From positions 1-63,688 of the forward strand of contig CAYWNA010000046.1 in assembly GCA_964459305.1 (NCBI GenBank): 63,688 nt of DNA, written 5' to 3'. The stretch comes from CAYWNA01 sp964459305. GTDB lineage: Bacteria; Planctomycetota; Planctomycetia; Pirellulales; Pirellulaceae. The number at the start of each line of letters is the position of its first letter. The first letter of the stretch is position 1. Below, in pieces: positions 18,668 through 27,146 of the stretch. The position numbers and the translations under genes were made by a program. The notes beneath the pieces were generated by a model that worked only from the letters and a program-made list of their open reading frames with translations, was not told the origin of the DNA and did no database searches.

Positions 18668-19431
18668 TCACGCTTTCTTTCCCATGCGAACGGCGGCAAA
18701 CAATTCCCGCAACTCCTCGTCAATCTCATCGGGTCCCGCGACTGTCTGGGCGATCTCCTCCTTCAACAACTCGCGGTACCGCCTCCGGAGCCGATGGACG
18801 GCCACTCTTACGGCCCCCTCAGTCATTGCCAGTTCCTCGGCGACCTTGTGGTACGGGGACGAGCCCTTCTTGCCCGTTAGTAATCCTTCAGCCGTTCGAA
18901 CACGTCCAGCTTTCCAGCCTCCGCAAACTCGCGTTCGAGCCGTCCCAGCACCTGATCGAGCAGGGTCAAAGCCCATCGCCGCTCAAAAACTCGTTCCGGT
19001 GTGAGTTCATCAACAGGTTCCAGCCTGTACCTGTCTTCCGCATCGCGAAAGTCGAGCGAGATTGGGACCCGACCACCGCCACGCTTCTGGGCTCTGGCGC
19101 GGTCTCGCTCTTTAGACAGAAAATGTCTCATCGCGACCAGCAGAAACGAGCGGAACTTGCCCCGCCCGCGATCGACATTTTTCAGATACTCCTTTTCGAT
19201 CAGCTGCGTAAAAAAACCTTGGGTCAGTTCTTCGGCGTCGTGAGAGGCGTAGCCTGACCGCCGCACATAGGCATACAGTGCAAACCAATATATCTCGCAC
19301 AAAGTCGCCAGTGCCCGTCGTGAGTGCAACGACCCGCCCTCGCCGGCGGCCAATACCACACTCCAGTTCGTCGTCGTGAACCATCCACCTTCGGGCGAAG
19401 AAGGCTCATGCTTTTCTCTGGAAGCTGACAT
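18668..19431 (-). pseudogene. ECF-type sigma factor, frameshifted
   Basis: The first 184 codons (19431 down to 18880) give a normal N-terminal part with TTNWSVVLAAG, HDAEELTQGFFTQL (region 2) and GRGKFRSFLL, ending FERLKDY before TAA at 18877-18879. The next frame continues immediately with LTGKKGSSPYHKVAEE and EGAVRVAVHRLRRRY (region 4) and stops at 18668. Restoring one base next to GATTAC would give a protein of about 254 residues of the planctomycete sigma family that begins TTNWSVV. So either the gene is broken or there is a base-call error. It begins 6 bp after the upstream kinase gene ends. Confidence 0.8.
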
Positions 19432-19437
19432 CGGGCA

Positions 19438-21231
19438 CTAGCCGCTGGGTTGTGAGAGAAACGAATCTGAATTGCCGTGCCATCGCCACCAATCGTCGGC
19501 CTGCGCCTGCGACCAGTCGTCCGCACAGCTACACTCGGCCAGCGCCTGATCCAGTTCTGCCGCCGACTGGAATCGACCGCCCGGTTTCTTTTCCAGGCAA
19601 CGGAGGATGATCTCCTCCAAGTCCTCTGGTAACTCGGGGTCGATTCTTGACGGCGGGATGACGTCTTCCTGCGCGTGCGCAATCAGCACTTTGGCAATAT
19701 TGTCTCGAACAAACGGGGGCTGTCCACTTACAAGGAAATAGGCAACCGCTCCGAGCGAATAGATGTCGGCCGTCGCAGTGGCATTGCCAGATGCGAGGGC
19801 TTGCTCGGGCGACATGTACAGCGACGTGCCAATAATCATGCCAACTCCGGTCAACGTCGAATCGCCGGGCAACGTTGTCTCGCGGACGAGTCCGAAATCC
19901 AGCAGTTTGACCACGTCGCAGATGCCCCCGAGGCGGGCAGCGAAGATGTTCGCCGGTTTGATATCACGATGCACGAGTCCAGCCGCATGTGCCTCGCGCA
20001 AAGCGTTGCAGGTTTGCCGCAAGAAGTGCACCGCGCGGCCAGGAGGTAACGGCCCGTAATCGTCGACGATGTCACCAAGGTTCGACCCGTCGAGCAGTTC
20101 CATCACGTAGTAGAACGTACCGTCCGCGGTTTGTCCGTAATCGTAAATCTCGATCGTGTTCCAATGCGATAGCTTCGCGGTAGCCTTGACCTCGCGTTCA
20201 AACCGCGCCAGAGCCTTCGGATCAGCAACGTATTCCGATCGGATCAGCTTGATCGCACACGGACGTTTGAGCAGCAGGTGTTCGGCCTCGTAAACCTCCC
20301 CCATGCCCCCCGAACCGAGTTTGTCTTTCAGACGGTACTGGCCAAACTGCCTCGCCTCGAACGCGTCGCGCCTGGCCGATTGGATGATATGCGCCGCATA
20401 AATGGCCACCGATGCGGCCAACAACGGCATTGGTGTGGACATCACCAGGTGAATTTCCTTAATCAACGCCACTTGTTCGTATCGCCAGTCGACAAATAAC
20501 GTCACGGCGTACGGAACACAGGCGGCGGGAACTAGAATCATCGCAGCGCGCACCCAAGCATTCGGCATGAAGATGCCGTAAATCAAGATGACCATCGACC
20601 AGGCAAAGTGATTTAGGATGCCGGCGCTGACCATCGATGCAACATCGCCCGTCGCTGCAGAACGAGCCATAAGGATTGACTCGACGATAACCAGTTGCGT
20701 TCCGATCGTGAGTAATATGGTCAGTTCCACCAGCCGCAGTTGTCGCAGCGTGATGGCCAGACGGCTAAACAACAGGCCACAGCATCCGGCCATGACTGCG
20801 AGAACGGAGACGCGCAGCCAGATCATCAGGACGTCGCGGTTCAGCAAGTCGCTGAACATCGTCATACTCAAGGCGACGGTCAGCACCAACGCCACGGCGC
20901 GCAAACGCAGCCGCAATACCTGGCTTGTCTCTTCAGACAAGTGTGGTGTCTTCGGTGCGATCAACACCTGCGGCTTGCCTTGCGCGCCTGATTGGCCACG
21001 CTGACTGGTCTGCTGGCCTCGATCATTCGCCGGAACGCCGCGCGCGTGTTCTGCCGCTGACTGGGGCAGGATCGTCTCCGAAGTGTGGTACTCGAGCAGC
21101 GTGACAACTTCCTGATGAAGTTCGAGGGCGCCTGAACATGCCTCATCAACAAAGGGGGTGCGCTCCCCGGGTTGACGCTTGATCGCCTCCAGGAAGATCT
21201 CTTTGGCGCGAGCGTGGAGGTCTGCGGGCAC
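19438..21231 (-). CDS. Membrane Ser/Thr protein kinase with N-terminal transmembrane sensor
   Basis: A 597-residue protein with the kinase at the C-terminus, the reverse of the usual order. Residues about 1-60 are a soluble head, about 105-270 hold roughly six hydrophobic helices, and the kinase covers about 300-570 with GSGGMGEVYEAEHL, CAIKLI, HRDIKPAN and LLDFGLV. The likely start is GTG 21231, because the GAGGAG just before it overlaps the stop codon of the sigma factor gene, which points to translational coupling. Frames further upstream only repeat sigma-gene sequence. The kinase probably senses a membrane-linked signal for the co-encoded sigma factor; this is inferred from gene order. 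Confidence 0.85.
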   Translation of the reverse strand: MPADLHARAKEIFLEAIKRQPGERTPFVDEACSGALELHQEVVTLLEYHTSETILPQSAAEHARGVPANDRGQQTSQRGQSGAQGKPQVLIAPKTPHLSEETSQVLRLRLRAVALVLTVALSMTMFSDLLNRDVLMIWLRVSVLAVMAGCCGLLFSRLAITLRQLRLVELTILLTIGTQLVIVESILMARSAATGDVASMVSAGILNHFAWSMVILIYGIFMPNAWVRAAMILVPAACVPYAVTLFVDWRYEQVALIKEIHLVMSTPMPLLAASVAIYAAHIIQSARRDAFEARQFGQYRLKDKLGSGGMGEVYEAEHLLLKRPCAIKLIRSEYVADPKALARFEREVKATAKLSHWNTIEIYDYGQTADGTFYYVMELLDGSNLGDIVDDYGPLPPGRAVHFLRQTCNALREAHAAGLVHRDIKPANIFAARLGGICDVVKLLDFGLVRETTLPGDSTLTGVGMIIGTSLYMSPEQALASGNATATADIYSLGAVAYFLVSGQPPFVRDNIAKVLIAHAQEDVIPPSRIDPELPEDLEEIILRCLEKKPGGRFQSAAELDQALAECSCADDWSQAQADDWWRWHGNSDSFLSQPSG

Positions 21232-21233
21232 GG

Positions 21234-21806
21234 CTACTCCTCGTCTGCAAGTTCCCGGCGCAACCACGCGCGGACCATGGTCCACTCGGCTTCCACGGTT
21301 CTCTTCGAAACCCCCAACACTTCGGCAACTTCCTCGACTGTCAATCCGCCGAAGAACCGGAGTTCCACGATCTTCGCTTGCCGCGAGTCCAGCCTGGACA
21401 GTTTGATCAACGCGTCGTTGATTTCCAATACATCGATGTCACGGTAGGGCGAAACCTGGCAATCGTCGGTCAACTGGATTCGTCTGCGATTACCGCCGCG
21501 TTTCGTCCGTTTCTTACCCCGCGCGTGATCGACCAGGATGCGACGCATGATTTCAGCGCCGATGGCAAAAAAATGGCTGCGCCCCTTCCATTCCACGCGG
21601 CTCTGATCCACCAGTTTCAGAAAGGCTTCATTCACTAGGGCGGTTGGTTGGAGCGTATGCCCCGGAGGCTCCCGCTTCAAGTAATCGGCTGCCAAACCTC
21701 GCATGTCGTCATAAACAAACGGCATCAAGCGATCCGCCGCCGCTTCATCGCCTTGATCGATCGCGTCGAGGACTTGCGATACATCGGTTCGGCTCTGACT
21801 GCTCAT
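21234..21806 (-). CDS. ECF RNA polymerase sigma factor, TIGR02999-like
   Basis: A 190-residue sigma factor. Region 2 is around HTLQPTALVNEAFLKLV and GRSHFFAIGAEIMRRILVDH, the latter typical of the planctomycete/acidobacterial ECF group often labelled Sig-70_X6. Region 4 is ELRFFGGLTVEEVAEVLGVS with KRTVEAEWTMVRAWL as the recognition helix. It is the first gene of a minus-strand block that continues with a kinase whose ribosome-binding site overlaps this gene's stop. No anti-sigma factor is seen, so phosphorylation by the adjacent kinase is a plausible means of control. Confidence 0.9.
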   Translation of the reverse strand: MSSQSRTDVSQVLDAIDQGDEAAADRLMPFVYDDMRGLAADYLKREPPGHTLQPTALVNEAFLKLVDQSRVEWKGRSHFFAIGAEIMRRILVDHARGKKRTKRGGNRRRIQLTDDCQVSPYRDIDVLEINDALIKLSRLDSRQAKIVELRFFGGLTVEEVAEVLGVSKRTVEAEWTMVRAWLRRELADEE

Positions 21807-22395
21807 AACTGTCTCCGCAACCCAACGTCAACTCCGTCCCCAACTCCAATCTAACCGAATAGGCTGGCGAATTCACCCTGCCGTGCACGGTCGGTTCGCT
21901 TGGGGCCTCGCCGAAGTCTGCCCCACTGGCCTGCAACGCCGGGAATCCAAGCGCAAACGACCAACCGATGCCACCTTCGGCGGGAAACGGGCATGCATGG
22001 CCCCGTTGGCTCTCGAAAGGCAATACACAAATGTGACTGGCGCTGGGGCCATTGTCTGCGCATGTGCCGAGTTCAGGCCGTTCGGCCGGTCGTCGTCGCA
22101 TGAACGAACCGGCAACTGCTCCGGCGCTCGAATTTCCGATAGGCGATATTTTTCTGCGGGCTCGTCCCGTCGATGTCGCGTATCTGAGTAGACCCAAAGC
22201 CTCCTGCCGCGTGCAAAAGGCTCTGCCGACAACAAACCCAACACAGACCCAACAAGGTGCATCATGCCCCGATATCATCCGAATTGCGTTGCGAAACGAC
22301 TAAGGGTCCCGAATCCTCCTAGAGAGAAGGACGGATCGTCTCCATCTGGTGACACTCGAACGACTCCCCGAACTCGCTTTGCGTCGCTACGGGCG
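21807..22395. other. Divergent intergenic region between two sigma factor genes
   Basis: Several overlapping frames on both strands cross these 589 bases, but none has a good start site or recognisable domain. It should contain the promoters of the minus-strand sigma-kinase block and of the plus-strand sigma factor. An AGAGAGAAGG stretch near 22320 looks like a ribosome-binding site but has no in-frame start codon at the right distance. Confidence 0.4.
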
Positions 22396-22938
22396 ATGGA
22401 CAAAGACCTGATCGATCAGACGCTCGATGGAAACACCGAAGCGTTCGGTGAATTGGTGCGCAAATATCAAGACCGGTTGTACAGCGCCATGGTGTACGTC
22501 GCGGGTTGCCGAACGGAGGCGGAAGACATCGTGCAAGAGGCCTTCATCCGTGCCTTCGTAGCATTGAAGAGTTTCAAACAGAATTGTGGGTTCTATACAT
22601 GGCTGTATCGGATCGCGGTGAATCTCGCAATCAGCCACAGGCGTCATCGACTGCCGGCGGTGTCGCTCGATGTAGGGCAGGAATTAGGTGGTTCCGAACT
22701 GGTCGATCAAAACGCTTCGCCGATGGAAAAAATGATGCGCGAGGAACGTGGGCCTTTGATCGCTGCGGCCTTAGCGAAATTGAACGACGAGTATCGCACC
22801 ATCTTGGTGCTGCGCGAGATAGAACGGTTTGACTATCAGACGATCGCCCAAATCCTCCGTATCAAACTTGGAACCGTGCGTAGTCGACTTCATCGAGCCA
22901 GAATGCAAATGCGCAGGCTGTTGGACGTTGCCGTATAG
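22396..22938 (+). CDS. ECF RNA polymerase sigma factor, SigE/SigW-like
   Basis: A 180-residue sigma factor. Region 2 has GELVRKYQDRLYSAM and EDIVQEAFIRAFVAL with FYTWLYRIAVN (the DNA-melting helix). Region 4 has ILVLREIERFDYQTIAQIL and LGTVRSRLHRARMQMRRLL. ATG 22396 was chosen because MDKDLIDQTLDGNTEAF is the normal beginning of the family; the open frame reaches 22264 but that part is not conserved-looking, and the ribosome-binding site here is weak. It is followed after 31 bp by the Gp37/Gp68-type gene, with no anti-sigma factor next to it. Confidence 0.85.
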   Translation: MDKDLIDQTLDGNTEAFGELVRKYQDRLYSAMVYVAGCRTEAEDIVQEAFIRAFVALKSFKQNCGFYTWLYRIAVNLAISHRRHRLPAVSLDVGQELGGSELVDQNASPMEKMMREERGPLIAAALAKLNDEYRTILVLREIERFDYQTIAQILRIKLGTVRSRLHRARMQMRRLLDVAV

Positions 22939-22969
22939 GACAATACATGAGAAAGCCTGAAGATTAGCC

Positions 22970-23938
22970 ATGTCTGACAATAACATGAACCAGTGGACTC
23001 ATCATACCTTCAATCCTTGGATAGGCTGTACCAGGGTTGTTGGACATCCAGGTTGTGATCGCTGCCGTGACGAGCAGCAACTGAACACGCAGCATGGTCC
23101 GGCCTGCTGGGGCCGCAACGGCGCCCGCTGCGTTACAAAGACCTGGAACGAGCCGCCATGCTTGGATCGATATGCCGCTGATCATAACACTCGCTTCCGG
23201 ATATTGTGCGGCACTCTTTGCGATGTGTTTGAAGACTGGAGCGGCGATATGCTGGACCATCGTGGCCACCGGATCATGTTGGCATACGATAACTGCGGAT
23301 CCGTGAGGTACTTCACCGAAGACCATGGGTGCAACAGATCCACCCAGCGACCAGCACGAATCCGAGACTTCCGCAACCGTCTGTTTCGGCTCATCGACGA
23401 GACCCCAAACCTCGATTGGCTACTGGTGACGAAGCGGCCCCAGAACGTTGCCCGTATGTGGCCGGTGCTCGGTCCGCCTGAGGTCTCGCTGCACACGCAC
23501 AAACGGCTGAACAACGTATGGTTGGGCGTTTCCGTCAGCGACCAGCGGACCGCCGACGAGTACGTTCCGTGGTTACTGAACCTGAGTGGTCTTGCGCCGG
23601 TACTGTTCCTATCGATCGGGCCGATGCTTGGGCCAATTGCATTGACCGATGAATGGCTGAGTGCCGCTATGAATCGTTGGAATGCCAGTATCGGTTGGGT
23701 GACCGTCAAAGGCGAAAGCGGTACGGACGCTCGCCCGTGCAACACCGACTGGATCCGTGATCTGGTGCAGCAATGTCGCGAGGCCGGCGTGCCCTGTTTT
23801 GTTCGGAAGTTGGGCAGCAACGCCGTCTCTGGTGGCCAACGGCACGCAACAAGACAATCGCACGGAGCGGACCCCGCCGAGTGGCCAGAGGATGTCCGTG
23901 TACGCGAACTGCCGCAGCAACTGGTAGGCAGCGCCTGA
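22970..23938 (+). CDS. Gp37/Gp68 (DUF5131) family protein
   Basis: The 322-residue protein opens with WTHHTFNPWIGCTRV, the hallmark of the phage Gp37/Gp68 family, followed by GCDRCRDE where the family normally has a CxxCYAE cluster. Later blocks are LDWLLVTKRPQNV, NVWLGVSVSDQRTADE, LFLSIGPMLGPI, VKGESGTDARPC and WIRDLVQQCREAGVPCFVRKLG, all in family order. The family has a radical-SAM-like cysteine pattern but no reliably known function. It occurs in phages and in bacterial genomes near mobile regions. The tyrosine usual after the second cysteine is an arginine here. Downstream is a porin remnant, which suggests a rearranged area. Confidence 0.88.
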   Translation: MSDNNMNQWTHHTFNPWIGCTRVVGHPGCDRCRDEQQLNTQHGPACWGRNGARCVTKTWNEPPCLDRYAADHNTRFRILCGTLCDVFEDWSGDMLDHRGHRIMLAYDNCGSVRYFTEDHGCNRSTQRPARIRDFRNRLFRLIDETPNLDWLLVTKRPQNVARMWPVLGPPEVSLHTHKRLNNVWLGVSVSDQRTADEYVPWLLNLSGLAPVLFLSIGPMLGPIALTDEWLSAAMNRWNASIGWVTVKGESGTDARPCNTDWIRDLVQQCREAGVPCFVRKLGSNAVSGGQRHATRQSHGADPAEWPEDVRVRELPQQLVGSA

Positions 23939-24094
23939 TGAGGGCCGCAGTCAAAGCTCGCGGTCCCACTCGGCAAGCGGGACCACTTCATGGATAGCCG
24001 CCCACAGGTCGGCTCGATTCCGAACAACGGTGTCGTGGACAATCAAGCACGCTTCCAAACGCGGCCGGAAGGGCGCTCTAGCAACCACTGGTAA

Positions 24095-24364
24095 AACACA
24101 GATCGCATCACCGAGGCCCAATCGCATCAGATCCTTGGTGTCGAATCCGTTGTGAATATCGGCGCTTTTCACGACATCCTCGGTGGAATCAGCCAAAGTG
24201 TGACGCTGGGTTTGAACTGGCACTGGAACGCACACGCCCGGCTGCAAATGAACTACATCTTCGGTCAAGTGGACGACCGCCTGCCTGACCTCGCCGCCGG
24301 CGGCTCGGCGATTGTCTCCAGGTCTTACGAGATCGTAGGCGCCAGGTGCATCATCGACTTCTGA
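24095..24364 (+). pseudogene. C-terminal remnant of a phosphate-selective-type porin
   Basis: The frame between a TAA at 24092-24094 and the stop at 24362-24364 gives about 89 residues. The last 60 read as the end of an OprO/OprP-like barrel: SQSVTLGLNWHWNAHAR, LQMNYIFGQVDDR and SYEIVGARCIIDF, with the aromatic C-terminal residue typical of outer-membrane barrels. The rest of the roughly 450-residue porin is absent; upstream there is a phage-type gene. A minus-strand frame (23951-24268) over the same area is protein-like near its end, but I could not place it in a family. The call is a truncated gene fragment. Confidence 0.6.
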
Positions 24365-24400
24365 TCACCTCGACTATCTCGCTTGGGCGGAGGACCGGCT

Positions 24401-24469
24401 CGTAGTACCGCCTTCAGGCGGAAAAGCAGTGGGTCTGTCGGAGCAAAGCCGCGTAAACGCGGTACTACG
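24401..24469. repeat. 69-bp palindromic repeat
   Basis: CGTAGTACCGC at 24401-24411 pairs perfectly with GCGGTACTACG at 24459-24469, and the pairing extends imperfectly inward (about 16 of 21 positions). It lies between the porin remnant and the convergent permease gene. It may double as a terminator, but it has the look of an interspersed repeat. Confidence 0.7.
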
Positions 24470-24537
24470 AACTGAAGTGAGACCATCGTTTTGGTCTCCT
24501 TCAAGGTCCAAACGCGAGCCACGGCCGGCGAGGGCCA

Positions 24538-25848
24538 TCAACCCCGCTTCTCGCCCGGCGCTTTGGCACTTAGCAGTACGGCGATCCATCTTGTCTCGTC
24601 GAAGTCCTGCAAGATGATCTTGACCATCATCGTTAGCGGGGCGGAAAGCAGCATTCCAACGGTACCCAACACCCAACCCCAGAACACCAACGACAGAAAC
24701 ACGACCAGCGTCGATAGCCCAAGACCTTCGCCCATGTAGCGTGGCTCGATGACGTAGGAGATGAAACTGTTGATGGCCAAGTATCCGATTGCGGTTCCCA
24801 CGCCCATGCCCAGACCCTGGTCCACCAGCGCCAGCACGACGGCCGGAATCGCCGCGATGATCGAACCGATGTTGGGGACGTAGTTGAACATGAACGCCAG
24901 CAGTCCCCACAGCAAGGGATAATCAAGGCCGAGGGCAAATACGAGAACCGTGACCAATCCCCCGGTCAGGAAGCTGGTCCTGGTCTTGATCGCCACATAT
25001 CGCCGGATGTTCTCGATGATGTCATCCACATGACTCTGCATCGCGCCGCCCTGTCCAAAAGCCGCTCGCAACTTGGCGGGCAATCGTGATGCTTCCAGTA
25101 GCATGAAAATGACCGTAATCAAGATGACCGTGGCGTTGCTCAGCCACTGGCCAATTTCCGCGACCATGGTCTTTATCAGTCCCATGGCCCAGTCCGGGTC
25201 CAGCCACTTCAGGTCCACGTCTCCCTGCGGGGCGACCGCAGCTTTCGCGTCGGGGCCAGCACGTTTTCTTTTTGGGCCGGCAAGATCCTCTGATGTCCCC
25301 GCCTCGGCCGCACCCTTCGTTTCGTTTGCGGCCTCCATGTCGGTTGGCTTGTCCGTTCTTCCCAATGCGTCCTCGGCTGGCTCGTCCGTTTTTTCCGCTG
25401 GCTCCTCCGCCGACTTGTCCGCCTTTTTCACGGGCTTCTCCGCCGGCTCGGCCGCTTTGCCGGATGCCTCCTCCGCTGGCTTGTCCGTTTCGCTTGTGGC
25501 AGAGAATTCGTTGATTCTCCGCTGAATCCAACTTTCGACATTGTCGATTTGACCGCGAAGCGAAGTTTGATATTCGCCCGCACGGCCGGAGAAATCGGTT
25601 ATCGATTTGCCCACAATTCCAAACACCCCAGCACCGACCAGCGCGAGTACCATCACGATGATCAACAGGGCAAGCGGTGTCGGCGTGCGTTTACGCTCCA
25701 GCCAGCGCAACGGTGGAGTCAACACGACAGCCAGGAACACGGCCAGCAGGAAAGGAACCAGCAGCGATTGGGCGGCACGCATCCCAGCGATCACAACGAC
25801 GAATGCAGCAGCTGCAACAAGGTAACGAGCAGGTGATTTGTTGGTCAT
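24538..25848 (-). CDS. AI-2E family transporter (PerM-like permease)
   Basis: A 436-residue membrane protein. It has the family layout: two N-terminal helices (FLLAVFLAVVLTPPLRWLERK), a large soluble part, then a C-terminal helical block with FMFNYVPNIGSIIAAIPAVV, GYLAINSFISYVIEPRYMG and LSLVFWGWVLGTVGMLLSAP, the last two diagnostic for PF01594. Between residues about 118 and 208 is a low-complexity Ala/Glu/Lys/Pro/Asp stretch (units such as KPAEE and EPAEK) not normal for the family. ATG 25848 has a GAGAG upstream; the frame extension to 25989 is not conserved-looking. The transported compound is unknown; the family includes proposed AI-2 exporters and Na+/H+ antiporters. Confidence 0.9.
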   Translation of the reverse strand: MTNKSPARYLVAAAAFVVVIAGMRAAQSLLVPFLLAVFLAVVLTPPLRWLERKRTPTPLALLIIVMVLALVGAGVFGIVGKSITDFSGRAGEYQTSLRGQIDNVESWIQRRINEFSATSETDKPAEEASGKAAEPAEKPVKKADKSAEEPAEKTDEPAEDALGRTDKPTDMEAANETKGAAEAGTSEDLAGPKRKRAGPDAKAAVAPQGDVDLKWLDPDWAMGLIKTMVAEIGQWLSNATVILITVIFMLLEASRLPAKLRAAFGQGGAMQSHVDDIIENIRRYVAIKTRTSFLTGGLVTVLVFALGLDYPLLWGLLAFMFNYVPNIGSIIAAIPAVVLALVDQGLGMGVGTAIGYLAINSFISYVIEPRYMGEGLGLSTLVVFLSLVFWGWVLGTVGMLLSAPLTMMVKIILQDFDETRWIAVLLSAKAPGEKRG

Positions 25849-26176
25849 TGGTTTCTCTCGGTTGGTCGACCCTGTGATCCCGGCTGTGCACCTGGGTTTC
25901 AAGGCCCATTCGGACAAGTATACACGCGAATCGGGGTCTTGCGAACGTCGAACGAGGTCGAAGTGAATTCGACGTTTTTCCGTCGTCATCCATTGAATCT
26001 CCGCGGGGGCTCAGCTAAAACTCCGGAAAACTGTGCATAAGCGCTCAGATGTGCGTAAAGCACGCGTGAACACGAGGGTGTCGGTCCGCAGCCGGAGTAA
26101 CTCGTCTGACATTCGTCCTGGGGCCCCAGCGCGTCAGTTGACTCATTGAGGGTGTTTGACCAGGGAGAAGCAACCA
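25849..26176. other. Divergent intergenic region, permease and LysE-type genes
   Basis: No gene is supported in these 328 bases. It separates two divergent membrane-protein genes and should contain both promoters. No strong palindrome was noticed. Confidence 0.4.
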
Positions 26177-26788
26177 GTGTTGACCGCTCTTGCATCAGGG
26201 CTTCTCCTTGGACTCCCATGTGGCCTCGCTCCGGGACCGCTGATGACCTTGGTCCTGGCGCAAGCCTTGCAGCATGGCTGGCGGGAGGGCTGTAAGGTCG
26301 CGCTTGCTCCCCTGGTTACCGACGCGCCGATCATCTTGCTGGCGTTGGCATTGGCTTCGAAGGTGGCCGAGATGCAAGCGGCATTGGGCACGCTGTCCAT
26401 CGCAGGTGGACTTTTCGTCTTGTATCTGGCCGTGGATACCATTCGTCCGGCACGAGCAACGGCAGAAGGGGCGGAAATTCGGCCGAAGTCGTGGTTCAAG
26501 GGTGTGTTGACGAATCTGCTCAGTCCCCATCCTTGGCTGTTCTGGATGACGGTTGGGGCGGCGACACTGGCGAAGGCCATCGCCGCGAGCTGGTTGGCGG
26601 CGGCGGCTTTTCTCGGAGTGTTCTACTTGCTGCTCGTGGGTTCGAAGGTGGTGCTCGCTCTTGTCGCCGGCAGGTCGCGCGAGATCCTGAAAGGCCGGAT
26701 GTACCGGGCGGTCATGTTGACGCTTGGCCTCTCGCTCGTCGCACTTGCCGTGCTTCTCCTGTGCGACGGAGTACAACGGTTCCAGTGA
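26177..26788 (+). CDS. LysE family translocator
   Basis: A 203-residue protein with about six hydrophobic helices. LASGLLLGLPCGLAPGPL is the N-terminal signature of the LysE/RhtB exporters (family PF01810, GxxxGxxPGP type), and LSPHPWLFWMTVGA matches the central conserved loop (NPKAxxFW type). Members export amino acids or small molecules across the cytoplasmic membrane; the substrate is not predictable. The start is taken as GTG 26177 because AGGGAG lies about 9 bases upstream; an in-frame start at 26156 would place the ribosome-binding site inside the gene. Confidence 0.8.
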   Translation: MLTALASGLLLGLPCGLAPGPLMTLVLAQALQHGWREGCKVALAPLVTDAPIILLALALASKVAEMQAALGTLSIAGGLFVLYLAVDTIRPARATAEGAEIRPKSWFKGVLTNLLSPHPWLFWMTVGAATLAKAIAASWLAAAAFLGVFYLLLVGSKVVLALVAGRSREILKGRMYRAVMLTLGLSLVALAVLLLCDGVQRFQ

Positions 26789-26817
26789 TTCGAACTCTGA
26801 GATGGGACCGTTCGAGA

Positions 26818-26970
26818 ATGAAGCTTCGCCACCACATCGTTCCAGCGTCATTCGTGATCATCGTCATTACATTCGTCCTATTCGTCGTGGCGCTGTTCAC
26901 CAGGGGATTGACGCAAGCAGGGCAATGTCGCTGCCGCTGCAAACCGCATACGGCACAGCCCTACCCGTGA
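26818..26970 (+). CDS. Possible 50-residue membrane peptide
   Basis: This short frame encodes a basic N-terminus, one hydrophobic helix (ASFVIIVITFVLFVVALF) and a Cys-rich tail (QCRCRCKP). The composition is that of a real single-pass membrane peptide, and it starts 30 bp after the LysE-type gene. Upstream there is only a weak GAGATGGGA. No family is recognised, and it could be chance. Confidence 0.35.
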   Translation: MKLRHHIVPASFVIIVITFVLFVVALFTRGLTQAGQCRCRCKPHTAQPYP

Positions 26971-27146
26971 TAGATGGGTGGGTTTATCGTGGTCCGGATG
27001 GCCAGAAACAGTTGCCCTTCACAGTGGACTGAAGCGAGAAGGGTAGGCAGGGCCGCGCGAGGCCGCGATAATGGCCGCACTGGTTTTACGCTGTCCATTA
27101 GAGCACTCGGTACTGAGTACTGCCCCACTCCACGGAGGTGTCATCG

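Noticed and set aside
18877..18890. Programmed frameshift in the sigma factor gene
   Set aside because: No slippery heptamer or stimulating structure is visible at the junction; a simple one-base loss or read error explains it better.
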